27,134 nucleotides of DNA from a virus, in IMG/VR virus record IMGVR_UViG_3300047678_000567, positions 1 through 27,134 of that record; one strand, given 5' to 3'. Position numbers and translations under genes: made by a program. The notes under the pieces are model-generated. The model worked only from the letters and a program-made list of their open reading frames with translations, made no database searches and was not told the DNA's origin. Below are positions 7,439 to 15,003 of this stretch, piece by piece; position 1 is the stretch's first letter, and each line of letters opens with the position of its first letter.

Positions 7439-8404
7439 TCAGCTCTCGTCGTCGAGGACGATCTTCACGGCGCGGACGAAGTAATCGTCCTCGTCGCCGA
7501 CCGGCGACTCCGGGTCGATGCCGGGCGTGAACCGGCCGTCCTCGTCGAACTGGCCGAAGTCGGTCACGACGTTGGTGCCGACCCACGCCTCCGTTGCGAG
7601 CACGTTGACGATGTCGGTCGGGTCGAGGACCTGGACCGCACGGATCGCGAACCCGCCCGCCGCCATCGTCTGACCCCACGGTGCACCGTTGGGGATCGCC
7701 GGCGCACGGCTCGACAGCGCGAACGCGGTCCGGTGGTAGGCGTACGCCTCGCCGGGCGGGAGCGCGTTCGTGACGAAGGGCTGGAACCCGGCCAGGCGCC
7801 CCATCTGCGCGTCGCGCAGCGCCGACGCGTCGCCGGTGCGGGCGATGTTCTCCTGCACCGTGGTGGCGTTGAGGATGAACTCCTCGACGTCCGCGCCGAC
7901 GGCGAGGAACCGGTCCGACTGCGGCACGTTGGCGAGGTTGAGCCGCTTGCGGGCCTCGCGCAGCGTCCCGATCGGGTCGGTCCCGTCGAGCGTCAGCGTG
8001 TGACCGGGCGCGTACGTCGCGTCGGTCATCAGCTCGGCGAGCTCGTCCTCGTAGCCGCGCACGATCGACCGCAGACACGGCGCCATCACCTGCTGCATGA
8101 AGTCGACCAGGTCGAGCGAGAACACCTCGTCGGTGACCTCGATGTCCTTGTACAGCCGCGACGACAGCGTGACGTCGACCTTGCGCTCGGCGAGCGAGTC
8201 GCGGCTGCGCGGACCACCCGAACGCAGCGCGTTCTTCTGCGACTGGGTGTAGGCCGGGAGCCGGATGCTGATCGTGTCGTTCTTCGCGCCGCGGAAGTCG
8301 CCGGCGGCGTCCCTCCACACGGTTGCCGGGAGGACGACCTCCCGCTCGAGCAGCGCGAGCGCGGTCGACACGACCCGCTCCGCCTTGATGGTCTGGACCG
8401 TCAT
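7439..8404 (-). CDS. Major capsid protein (P22 coat-like)
   Basis: The 321-residue protein begins MTVQTIKAERVVSTALALLE and contains A-T-V-W-R-D-A-A-G-D-F, D-T-I-S-I-R-L-P-A-Y, D-V-T-L-S-S-R-L-Y-K-D-I-E-V-T-D-E and A-Y-A-Y-H-R-T-A-F-A-L. This is the pattern of actinophage coat proteins in the P22-coat-like branch of the HK97 fold. It follows the scaffold gene. The ATG at 8404 is preceded by AGAGGAGG (8417-8410), and a large hairpin follows the stop. The length is normal for a coat without a fused protease. Confidence 0.92.
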   Translation of the reverse strand: MTVQTIKAERVVSTALALLEREVVLPATVWRDAAGDFRGAKNDTISIRLPAYTQSQKNALRSGGPRSRDSLAERKVDVTLSSRLYKDIEVTDEVFSLDLVDFMQQVMAPCLRSIVRGYEDELAELMTDATYAPGHTLTLDGTDPIGTLREARKRLNLANVPQSDRFLAVGADVEEFILNATTVQENIARTGDASALRDAQMGRLAGFQPFVTNALPPGEAYAYHRTAFALSSRAPAIPNGAPWGQTMAAGGFAIRAVQVLDPTDIVNVLATEAWVGTNVVTDFGQFDEDGRFTPGIDPESPVGDEDDYFVRAVKIVLDDES

Positions 8405-8456
8405 GTTCTCCTCCTCTGGAGAGTGTTGTCATCGGACCCGGATCAGCCCTGCCGCC

Positions 8457-8960
8457 TCAGAGACGGGGGATCTTCTCCAGGACCTTGTCGATGTCGGGTT
8501 CGGGGTCCTCGCGGTCGGCGCCGCCCGGGGTGAGGTTCTCGGCCGGCTTCCGAGACGGTGGCGGCTTCGCGCCCTCACCGCCCTGCGGGGCGAACGACGC
8601 GAGCAGCTCGGCGGCGTCCGCCTCGAGCTCCTCCACCGTCGACCCGACCAGACGGGCGGCCTGCTTCGGGGTCAACCCCTTCGCGCCGCCCACCTCCAAC
8701 CGCATCACCCTGAGTCGTGCCTCGTCACGTTCACGTTCGGCCGCCGCCAACCGCTCCGCGGTCTTCTCCGACTCGGACTTGTCCTTGTCGGCGATCTCCT
8801 TGAGCTGCTTCTCCAGCGCGGCCAGCCGCGACTCGGCGTCGCGCCGAGCCTTCCGTTCCTGTTCGAGGGCCTTCTTGCCCGGATCGCCAAGCTGGTCCTC
8901 CGGGTCCTTCTTCTCGCCAGGGTCGCCCTGGCCCTTCGGGTCTTCGTTCTCGGCACCCAT
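8457..8960 (-). CDS. Capsid scaffolding protein
   Basis: A 167-residue highly charged protein. Residues 1-27 are acidic/Gly/Pro-rich, residues 28-88 form a long predicted coiled coil (L-E-Q-E-R-K-A-R-R-D-A-E-S-R-L-A-A-L-E), and the tail is acidic and Pro-rich. Composition and position directly before the coat gene are typical of an internal scaffold. The start was set at ATG 8960, seven bases after AGAGGAGG (8975-8968). An in-frame ATG at 9008 has no comparable site. Confidence 0.88.
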   Translation of the reverse strand: MGAENEDPKGQGDPGEKKDPEDQLGDPGKKALEQERKARRDAESRLAALEKQLKEIADKDKSESEKTAERLAAAERERDEARLRVMRLEVGGAKGLTPKQAARLVGSTVEELEADAAELLASFAPQGGEGAKPPPSRKPAENLTPGGADREDPEPDIDKVLEKIPRL

Positions 8961-9016
8961 CGCGGGGCCTCCTCTCGTGGGTAACAGGCCCGCCATCGCG
9001 GCAGGCACATCTCTCG

Positions 9017-9763
9017 TCAGCCGTCGCCGGTACCGGCGTCGACCATCGACCTTCTGAACGCGTTCACCGCGTCATCACCACCGAGGCCGGCGGTGACCTC
9101 GTCCCACTGGCGCCGGAACTCGCTGGCACCTGAGGGCCACGAGTAGCGGTCCTGGTCGTACACCGGCTCGGCGGTGCACTGGCAGCCGCCGTGCGCCTCG
9201 AAGTCGGCCGACTCCTCCCGATACACCGGGCCGCGGGATGCGAGCATGGCGCAGAACGCACACGGCGAACCCGACGGCGCCCGTGCCCACCCCTGCGCAC
9301 GGCGGTCGGCAGCGACCGACTCCAACACCGTCGACCGTCCACCCGCCAGCGTGTGCCGGACCGCCTCCCCCGCTGCACCAGCCATCGCCACCTGAACCGC
9401 CCGGGCCAACGGCACGGCCCGCACCATCGCCTGCTTGACCGCGACCGGACCGACCACCGTCAACGACGTCGTGATCGCCGCCGCCGGCGGCGGTGACGCC
9501 ACCACCGGAATGAACCCGCCCAAACCGATCTCCGCCTGTCGGAACGCCTCCAGGTAGCGGCCCGCCAACCGGGCCGACACGCTCGCCTGAGCGGTCACCA
9601 ACGGCACCATCACCCGCAACCAGCCCTCAACCGTCCGATCGAGATCCTCCGGGTCGAGCAGCCGCCACCCAGCCGCCACCTGCGCCGCCACTTGTGCAGC
9701 GAGACGAGACTGGGCCCGACGGTGCGCATCCGTCAGCCGTGCACCGTCGACCGTGATCGACAC
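9017..9763 (-). CDS. MuF-like minor capsid / capsid maturation protein
   Basis: The 248-residue protein has a helical N-terminal part (Ala/Arg/Gln-rich, residues 10-80) and a C-terminal cysteine module: P-C-A-F-C-A-M-L-A-S-R-G-P-V-Y (167-181), then E-A-H-G-G-C-Q-C (189-196). Such CxxC...H..CxC ends are a hallmark of the MuF/SPP1 gp7-like proteins that sit between portal and scaffold in actinophages and enter the capsid with the portal; some are annotated as maturation proteases. The GTG at 9763 starts four bases after the portal stop. No toxin domain is fused to it. Confidence 0.82.
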   Translation of the reverse strand: MSITVDGARLTDAHRRAQSRLAAQVAAQVAAGWRLLDPEDLDRTVEGWLRVMVPLVTAQASVSARLAGRYLEAFRQAEIGLGGFIPVVASPPPAAAITTSLTVVGPVAVKQAMVRAVPLARAVQVAMAGAAGEAVRHTLAGGRSTVLESVAADRRAQGWARAPSGSPCAFCAMLASRGPVYREESADFEAHGGCQCTAEPVYDQDRYSWPSGASEFRRQWDEVTAGLGGDDAVNAFRRSMVDAGTGDG

Positions 9764-9767
9764 CCGG

Positions 9768-11135
9768 TCAGCCGCCCGCGGGGAGTTGGCCGGCGGCGAG
9801 CTCGGCGAGCAGCTGCGCCATCGGCGCATCGTCCTCGGCCATCTGCTTCCACCGCTCGACGTCCTGCTGCGTCACACCCGGGATCCGCTCCCACAAGGCG
9901 CGGGCCGGCACGCCGAGCATCGTCGCCAACTTGCCGAGCGCGTCGGCGGCCTGCGACAGCGACCGGGACTCCTTGTCGTCCCACGCCACCTCAGCCGACC
10001 AGTCCTGCGACCCCTCCTCGTCACCCATCAGGTGGGCGGTCAGCCGGAACGCCTGCTCGTGCGACTCCCCGAAGGTCTGCTTGCGTTCGTCGATCTTCCG
10101 GTTCTTCCCCGCCTGCGCAGCGGCGAGCGCCTCAGCCGAGATGTTCACGATCTGCCCGATCAAGTCGGTCGGCGGGACCTGCATCACCGCACCGAACTCG
10201 TAGATGTCCGACTCCTTCGCCCGCAGGTACCCGTCGAGCTGGGTGCCCTGCAAGGTGTCGAACTTGGTGTCCGGCGACTCGGCCACGAGGATGTCCTCGA
10301 CCGAGAGCCGCAGCTTCTCGGCTTGCATCGTCGACGCATCCGCCGACTCCGGCATCAGCATCCCCGAGATCGTGCGCACCACCCACGAACCGAACCGCTG
10401 CACCACCAGCCGGTCGAACGTGTCCTGATCGAGCCGGGCGGCCAGATCGATGTTCGGCTCCACCTCACCCTCGGAGCGGCCGTCGAGATCGAGCTCGTTG
10501 GCGTAGCGCACCACGGGGCACACCCCGACCCGATGCCGCTCGTGCGAGATGTACGTGAACTTGGTGCGCTCCGCGTCCGAGTCGACCGTGTACACCGCGT
10601 CGTCGTCGAACAGCTGGAACCGCCAATGCGACGACCCGTCACGACCGTTGATCGGCTTGCCCGCCAACGCGTGCATCGGCCACTCGTCGACCTCAGGGTC
10701 CTGCCAGAACGCCACCATCGACCGGGCCGAGAACGACCGCCACACCGGCACCGGCGACCCCGGCAGCACCGCCACGTAGGCCAGCCCGAGCGACAACGCA
10801 CCCCGGTGCACGGCGATCTGGCGGGCGTCCATCCTGTTCGCCTGCCACGCCGCCCACGCCGGCGTGTTGTCGGCCTCACCGGTACGCCGGTAGCCAACCA
10901 CGTAGAGCGACTGGGCGAGCGACGCGACCGCCAACTTCAGGAACTTGCCGACGGCCCGGTCACGCAACTCGCGGTACTCGCGGGTCGCCCTCCCCGGTGG
11001 GATCTTCGGCTTGTCCGACTCGGCGAGCCGACCCCGATACCAGCGGTCCACCAGATCCATCCGGTCACGGTTCGCCGCCCAGTCGGCCGCGTACAGCTTC
11101 ACGAGGGCCTCGGCGTCGGCAGGCTTCATCGGCAT
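9768..11135 (-). CDS. Portal protein (SPP1 Gp6 type)
   Basis: A 455-residue protein at the vertex through which DNA enters. It begins M-P-M-K-P-A-D-A-E-A-L-V-K-L-Y, has D-R-W-Y-R-G (about 30-35), V-G-K-F-L-K-L-A-V-A-S-L-A-Q-S-L-Y-V-V-G-Y-R, W-Q-A-N-R-M-D-A-R-Q, and Q-V-P-P-T-D-L-I-G in the clip/stem region, followed by N-I-S-A-E-A-L-A-A-A-Q-A-G. These features match Gp6-family portals of actinophages. The start follows a 19-base gap after the terminase stop with GGGGGTG upstream; a second in-frame ATG two codons later is possible. Confidence 0.93.
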   Translation of the reverse strand: MPMKPADAEALVKLYAADWAANRDRMDLVDRWYRGRLAESDKPKIPPGRATREYRELRDRAVGKFLKLAVASLAQSLYVVGYRRTGEADNTPAWAAWQANRMDARQIAVHRGALSLGLAYVAVLPGSPVPVWRSFSARSMVAFWQDPEVDEWPMHALAGKPINGRDGSSHWRFQLFDDDAVYTVDSDAERTKFTYISHERHRVGVCPVVRYANELDLDGRSEGEVEPNIDLAARLDQDTFDRLVVQRFGSWVVRTISGMLMPESADASTMQAEKLRLSVEDILVAESPDTKFDTLQGTQLDGYLRAKESDIYEFGAVMQVPPTDLIGQIVNISAEALAAAQAGKNRKIDERKQTFGESHEQAFRLTAHLMGDEEGSQDWSAEVAWDDKESRSLSQAADALGKLATMLGVPARALWERIPGVTQQDVERWKQMAEDDAPMAQLLAELAAGQLPAGG

Positions 11136-11154
11136 CCCAACACCCCCGTCCTGT

Positions 11155-12957
11155 TCACCACACGCGGCCAGGCCGCTTGCCCTGCTTGTCGGGCCGTTCC
11201 GTCTCGTTCAACGCGGCACGGCGCATCATCCGTGCCCCGACCATGCACACCGCCAGGTCGATCTTGCGGCGCGACTCCCGCGCCCCCTTCCACAGCGACA
11301 CACCCCACCGGTTCGGATAGCGGCGAGCGTTCAACACGTGGATCCGCAGACGGGCGTCACCATCCCACGACAACTGGCCCGCCGAGATCTCCGCCGTGGT
11401 GCGCATCGCCGCCGCCGTGAACTCCGCCGACCTCGACGGCGACGTCATGTCCCACATCACCGAATGGCCGCCCTTGCCGGGCACCGCCCACAACTGCAGC
11501 TGACCACGCCACCGGCGATGCCAGCCGTCGATCAGGTCATCCCAGTACCGCTCCTGCGTCTCATCGTCACGGGTATGCGACGGATCCGCCCACAACCCGA
11601 TCACCTCGAGGCGGGCGAACACGTCGGCCATCCGCTCGTCGATCTCCGCGCGGGGCGCCAGCCAGCCATCACCACGAGCCTTCGGTGGACGCTGCCACAT
11701 GCCCAGCGTGACCACATGGCCGTCCTCCAGCCGGCATCCGACCATGCCCGTGGCATCATCAGACTTCGATCCGTCGAAGAAGACGACCCATCGGCCGGCG
11801 GCACGCTCTTCAGCCATGAGCAGGTCGCGTCCACGACCAAGCTCGGGACGGGCGAGCGGGCCGAACTCGATCGGCGACACCCACGCGTCCTCCGCCGCGT
11901 GGAGCTGGTTGAACCAGAACCGCCGCGACCTCGATGGCGGGTTGCGGGGATCGAGGATCGACCGCACCACTCGGTCGACGTCCAACCACACCGAGTCGCC
12001 ACGCACCGCCTGCAACACCCGCTGAGCTTCGGCCACCGACAACCCCGCGTCGGCCGGTGCCTCGACCGAGTCGTACAAGATCCGCGACCCCTCTGTCGAC
12101 CCCGCGGCGTCAGCGTCCTCCCACGCCTCACGGTCACGCATCCCCACCGAGTCCGTCGACGGGTCCGGCGCGTTCGTCGCCGCCAACACCCGCGCCGCGC
12201 CGTCCACCGACTTCACGCTGTTCCGCTCGATCACATCCGCCATGTCGTGACCGGCGTTCGACGCCAACCAGTGCTGGGTCTCGTTGCGGACCGTGAAGCT
12301 CGACCGGATGCCCTCCAGCACCGTCGGCGACGAGGTGACCGCCTGGATCATCCGTGCGTCGCCGTACGCGTACACCATCTCCTTGCCCGGCACGATCCCG
12401 AACTCGTCGACCGCCTCCGGCGAGAACAGACCCGGGAACAGACGGAACGTCGTCTTCGTCTGCGCCAACGCGGTCGCCGCCACCGGGACCCACGCATCCT
12501 CAACATCGCCCGCGACCGGCAACCCCCGATCCCACCCGAGGAACCGGGCTGGGCCCACGAGCTCGTTCGCGCACAGCACCGCGAGCAGAGGATCTTTCCC
12601 CCACCCCTTCAGGCGTTGGATCACCCCGTCGTCGAACAGCCAGCGGCCGTGCTCGTCGACGGCGTACCACCACAGCACGAACCGGGCCTGCTCGAGCGTG
12701 AACCGCCACGGCACACCCCGCCGGTGCTGCAACCAGCACCCGGCGAACCCGAGCACGTCCCAACCGATCGTCGCGTCCGGCAACACCCACCGGCCCTTGT
12801 CGGTCCGCCATGTCGGACCGAGCAGCAACGGCTCCACCCCGGTCCCGGCCCACGGGAACACCGCCGGGCGGACGAGCTGCTCCCGATACCAGTCGATCAC
12901 CGCCTGGTGGTCATCACCGACGTGCTCGACCTGTGGCCGGCTACGAGGCCGAGCCAC
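11155..12957 (-). CDS. Terminase large subunit
   Basis: The 600-residue packaging motor. It has an N-terminal ATPase with an atypical Walker A, R-L-K-G-W-G-K-D-P (115-123), preceded by an adenine-side motif region F-T-L-E-Q-A-R-F-V-L-W-W-Y (87-99). The C-terminal RuvC-like nuclease shows V-V-F-F-D-G-S-K-S-D-D-A-T-G (391-404) and L-W-A-D-P-S (455-460) with candidate metal ligands D395 and D458. The start is uncertain: I prefer GTG 12957 (AAGGTGG just upstream, 17-bp overlap with the small subunit). An earlier in-frame start at 12984 would add nine residues. Confidence 0.93.
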   Translation of the reverse strand: MARPRSRPQVEHVGDDHQAVIDWYREQLVRPAVFPWAGTGVEPLLLGPTWRTDKGRWVLPDATIGWDVLGFAGCWLQHRRGVPWRFTLEQARFVLWWYAVDEHGRWLFDDGVIQRLKGWGKDPLLAVLCANELVGPARFLGWDRGLPVAGDVEDAWVPVAATALAQTKTTFRLFPGLFSPEAVDEFGIVPGKEMVYAYGDARMIQAVTSSPTVLEGIRSSFTVRNETQHWLASNAGHDMADVIERNSVKSVDGAARVLAATNAPDPSTDSVGMRDREAWEDADAAGSTEGSRILYDSVEAPADAGLSVAEAQRVLQAVRGDSVWLDVDRVVRSILDPRNPPSRSRRFWFNQLHAAEDAWVSPIEFGPLARPELGRGRDLLMAEERAAGRWVVFFDGSKSDDATGMVGCRLEDGHVVTLGMWQRPPKARGDGWLAPRAEIDERMADVFARLEVIGLWADPSHTRDDETQERYWDDLIDGWHRRWRGQLQLWAVPGKGGHSVMWDMTSPSRSAEFTAAAMRTTAEISAGQLSWDGDARLRIHVLNARRYPNRWGVSLWKGARESRRKIDLAVCMVGARMMRRAALNETERPDKQGKRPGRVW

Positions 12958-13528
12958 GCCGCCACCTTGCGTTCGCCGCAGCACGCGCCTTCACCGCACG
13001 CTCCGCAGGACCCGACTTCGGCACCACCTCCGGGTCGTCGGGGAGGCGCAGCTTGCCCATCAGCTGGGCGAACGTCGCCCGATGCTGACGGATCTCCTGC
13101 ACCATCGGCGACGCCGTCGGCTGACCCATCGAACCCTTCACCACCAGCGGAGCAGATTCGAGCTCACGGTCCATCCGGTCGATCAACATCGCCTCACGAC
13201 CGGCGTCCTCCAAGATGCGCAACTCGTCCGGGCGCAGGTCGTACACGTCGACGATCGCCATCCACAGCCGCAGCCCTGCACCGACCAGACCTTCAGGTGG
13301 GGCCGGCACCTCCCGCACCACCGGGGCCGGCGGCTCGACCGGCTCGACGGCAGCGACCGCCGGCGGCCGATGCCTCGCACGATGATGCGCCGCCAACCCC
13401 GCACCCGGCCGACACTCCTGCCCGCACACGCCACACGGCACCGTGACCGGCTTCGTTTTCGATCTCTGCGGCCGTGCATTCGCCGCAGCGCGCCGCGAAT
13501 CAGCATCCGAACGCATACGTGGCGCCAT
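12941..13528 (-). CDS. Terminase small subunit with N-terminal zinc-finger-like motif
   Basis: A 195-residue DNA-recognition subunit just upstream of the large terminase. The C-terminal two thirds (about 85-195) are helical, with L-R-L-W-M-A-I-V-D-V-Y-D-L-R-P-D-E-L and S-P-M-V-Q-E-I-R-Q-H-R-A-T-F, matching P27-like actinophage small terminases. Before that is a basic N terminus and C-G-V-C-G-Q-E-C-R-P-G-A-G-L-A-A-H-H-R-A (32-51), giving C32-x2-C35-x12-H48-x4-H53, a C2H2-like finger, then a Pro-rich linker. The ATG at 13528 stands seven bases after AGAGGAGG (13543-13536), so it opens the strongly translated late block. Confidence 0.85.
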   Translation of the reverse strand: MAPRMRSDADSRRAAANARPQRSKTKPVTVPCGVCGQECRPGAGLAAHHRARHRPPAVAAVEPVEPPAPVVREVPAPPEGLVGAGLRLWMAIVDVYDLRPDELRILEDAGREAMLIDRMDRELESAPLVVKGSMGQPTASPMVQEIRQHRATFAQLMGKLRLPDDPEVVPKSGPAERAVKARAAANARWRRGSAS

Positions 13529-13647
13529 CGCGGCACCTCCTCTGCGTAGGCCAGATCGCCTGACCGTCCGAAAAACGTCACCTCACCGAGCACGCATGAC
13601 CACGACCGCTAAGCCGACCGTGCTCGGACGCCCGCCCGGGCAGGGGG
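13529..13647 (-). other. Intergenic leader before the terminase genes
   Basis: About 119 bases between the HNH stop and the small terminase, the main gap between early and late genes. It holds AGAGGAGG and a possible 22-codon reading frame (13583-13651). It is a natural place for a late promoter and for cos/pac recognition, but I cannot identify a clear -35/-10 pair. Confidence 0.4.
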
Positions 13648-13651
13648 TCAC
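13583..13651 (-). CDS. Possible 22-residue ORF after HNH gene
   Basis: A GTG at 13651 overlaps the HNH stop (GTGA) and opens a 22-codon frame, reading MTPCPGGRPSTVGLAVVVMR and two further residues, ending at 13583. The overlap style matches the real neighbours, but the peptide is too short to judge by composition and no family is recognised. It could be a leader peptide or chance. Confidence 0.2.
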   Translation of the reverse strand: MTPCPGGRPSTVGLAVVVMRAR

Positions 13652-13944
13652 CCCCACCCCCGACGACGAGCCAGCCGACTCGGATGCGGCTCGGCCGGCC
13701 GCAACCTCGACCGGCGGGCACGACCACGAGCCTGCTCCCCCATCGTCTTGCGGTGATGGCACGGGTCGCACAGACCCTGCCCGTTCGACACGTCGTCAGT
13801 CCCACCCTCGGCCACCGGGACCACATGATCGGCGACCGTCGACGAACGCACACCGCACGACCGGCACACCGGATCACGCTCGAGGATGAGACGTCGGACC
13901 CGGGTCGGGAACGACCGGCGTGCACCGGACCACGAGCTCGTCAC
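13648..13944 (-). CDS. HNH endonuclease
   Basis: The 98-residue protein carries a compact HNH/ββα-metal fold: C27-x2-C30, D39-H40 in V-A-D-H-V-V-P-V, a conserved Asn (N54) and C59-x2-C62-H63-H64 in L-C-D-P-C-H-H-R-K-T. Such small HNH nucleases directly upstream of terminase genes are frequent in siphophages with cohesive ends, where they cooperate with the terminase in genome cutting. The GTG at 13944 overlaps the upstream stop by four bases. The C terminus is a basic Arg-rich tail. Confidence 0.88.
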   Translation of the reverse strand: MTSSWSGARRSFPTRVRRLILERDPVCRSCGVRSSTVADHVVPVAEGGTDDVSNGQGLCDPCHHRKTMGEQARGRARRSRLRPAEPHPSRLARRRGWG

Positions 13945-14177
13945 CCGTCGTCGTCCCCATCGTCGCCGTCACGCAAGCTGTCGATCAGTCGGGCCCGCAT
14001 CGAGTCGGCGAACGTCGTCGCCATCCCCAACGCCTCCCAGCGAGTCAACCCATCCGAGGACCGCTCGCACAACATCATCCGACCCTCGGCATCCAGCGCC
14101 TTGACCAGACAGACCACATCGAGCGGAACAGCGCCCTCGGGGAGATCCGGCATCTCGACGCCGAACACGACCGCCAT
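13941..14177 (-). CDS. Hypothetical protein (78 aa, acidic C-terminus)
   Basis: Not recognised with confidence. It reads MAVVFGVEMPDLPEGAVPLD, continues D-A-E-G-R-M-M-L-C-E-R-S-S-D-G-L-T-R-W-E-A-L-G-M, and ends in a run of Asp/Gly (D-G-D-D-G-D-D-D-G). The middle resembles the small phage proteins with 'L-x-x-x-G-x-x-x-L-x-x-R-x-T-x-G-L-x-x-W-E-x-L-G-M' seen near replication and terminase genes, but I cannot name a family. The ATG at 14177 overlaps the preceding stop (TGATG); a GTG one codon earlier is possible. Confidence 0.7.
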   Translation of the reverse strand: MAVVFGVEMPDLPEGAVPLDVVCLVKALDAEGRMMLCERSSDGLTRWEALGMATTFADSMRARLIDSLRDGDDGDDDG

Positions 14178-14314
14178 CACACTGCCCCGGTCCGCACCTG
14201 AGGCGCAGACTGGACATCGTGAACGTCACCGTACTGAACTCGTGAGCGCGAGTGGTGGATACCCGCAACGACCTGCGGCGACGAGGCCAGTACGAATCTC
14301 GCCGGCCCGATCAT
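14177..14314 (-). CDS. Hypothetical small protein (45 aa)
   Basis: A 45-codon frame that exactly fills the space between two genes, with an ATG at 14314 overlapping the upstream stop (ATGA) and a stop overlapping the next start (TGATG). It reads MIGPARFVLASSPQVVAGIH and ends in A-P-Q-V-R-T-G-A-V. The third-base GC is lower than in its neighbours, so it may be a spacer rather than a selected gene. No domain recognised. Confidence 0.45.
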   Translation of the reverse strand: MIGPARFVLASSPQVVAGIHHSRSRVQYGDVHDVQSAPQVRTGAV

Positions 14315-15003
14315 CGCGACACGCTCCCGTCACGCACGCGGACGTAGCCACGGCGGAGGTAGTCGAGCATCTCGCTGCGCTCGGGGAGCCGACGATGCGC
14401 CCGGGTGAAGTCGTACACCCACCGGCACACCGGCCGTTCCTCCGGCCACGGCTGCGCCAACACACCAGCGAACGTCGTCGACCGCCACGGCGACCACGTG
14501 TCGTCCCACTGCAGGCCGTGCACCACCCGGGCGACATGGCACTGCGGTGCGTCCTCGACCGGGGCCGTGTCACGCAGCCGGTCGAACCGGTCACACACCG
14601 CCTCGATGTCGTGCACCGTGCGCACCAGCCGCTCGAGCAACGGGACGAGCTCACGCGCCTGGCCGAGGTACGGGTCACGGATCTTGTTGCGGGCCTCGGC
14701 GACGGCGACGGCGGCGAGCTCGGTCGACGACGTCGCCAACCAGTCGGGCCCGTCGTCACCGTCGACACGCATCTGCATCCTGGCGCCCTTCCCCGATCCC
14801 GGCGAGCCCGACAACGACGACCGAGATGGAAACCCATCCGGCCGAGCCGACCCCGCCGCCGCCACACGGAACACCTCACGACAGCGACGCAACAACAACT
14901 CGACCGCCGGCACACGCTCGGGCCGACGACCATCACCCTCCACCGCCACCGGCCGCACCACCGTCTGCCGGACACGATCCAACTCGCGCTCCCACCTCGA
15001 CAT
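14311..15003 (-). CDS. Hypothetical protein (230 aa) after replication protein
   Basis: Family not recognised. It is a basic, largely helical protein starting MSRWERELDRVRQTVVRPVA. Residues 65-73 read G-S-P-G-S-G-K-G, which looks like a P-loop but lacks the Ser/Thr after the Lys-Gly, and no Walker B is apparent. Residues 95-150 are helical (E-A-R-N-K-I-R-D, L-V-P-L-L-E-R-L-V-R-T-V-H-D-I-E-A-V). The C-terminal part holds a Trp-rich piece (C-R-W-V-Y-D-F-T-R-A-H-R-R-L-P-E). The ATG at 15003 overlaps the replication-protein stop by one base, suggesting a shared role in replication or regulation. Confidence 0.75.
   Translation of the reverse strand: MSRWERELDRVRQTVVRPVAVEGDGRRPERVPAVELLLRRCREVFRVAAAGSARPDGFPSRSSLSGSPGSGKGARMQMRVDGDDGPDWLATSSTELAAVAVAEARNKIRDPYLGQARELVPLLERLVRTVHDIEAVCDRFDRLRDTAPVEDAPQCHVARVVHGLQWDDTWSPWRSTTFAGVLAQPWPEERPVCRWVYDFTRAHRRLPERSEMLDYLRRGYVRVRDGSVSR

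Noticed and set aside
10945-13446. Plus-strand ORF of 833 codons opposite terminase and portal
   Set aside because: Composition artefact of third-base GC on the coding strand; Arg/Pro/His-rich with no recognisable family and no ribosome-binding site.
14784-14810. P-loop-like G-S-P-G-S-G-K-G in the 230-residue protein
   Set aside because: Lacks the Ser/Thr after Lys and has no Walker B, so an ATPase call is not supported.
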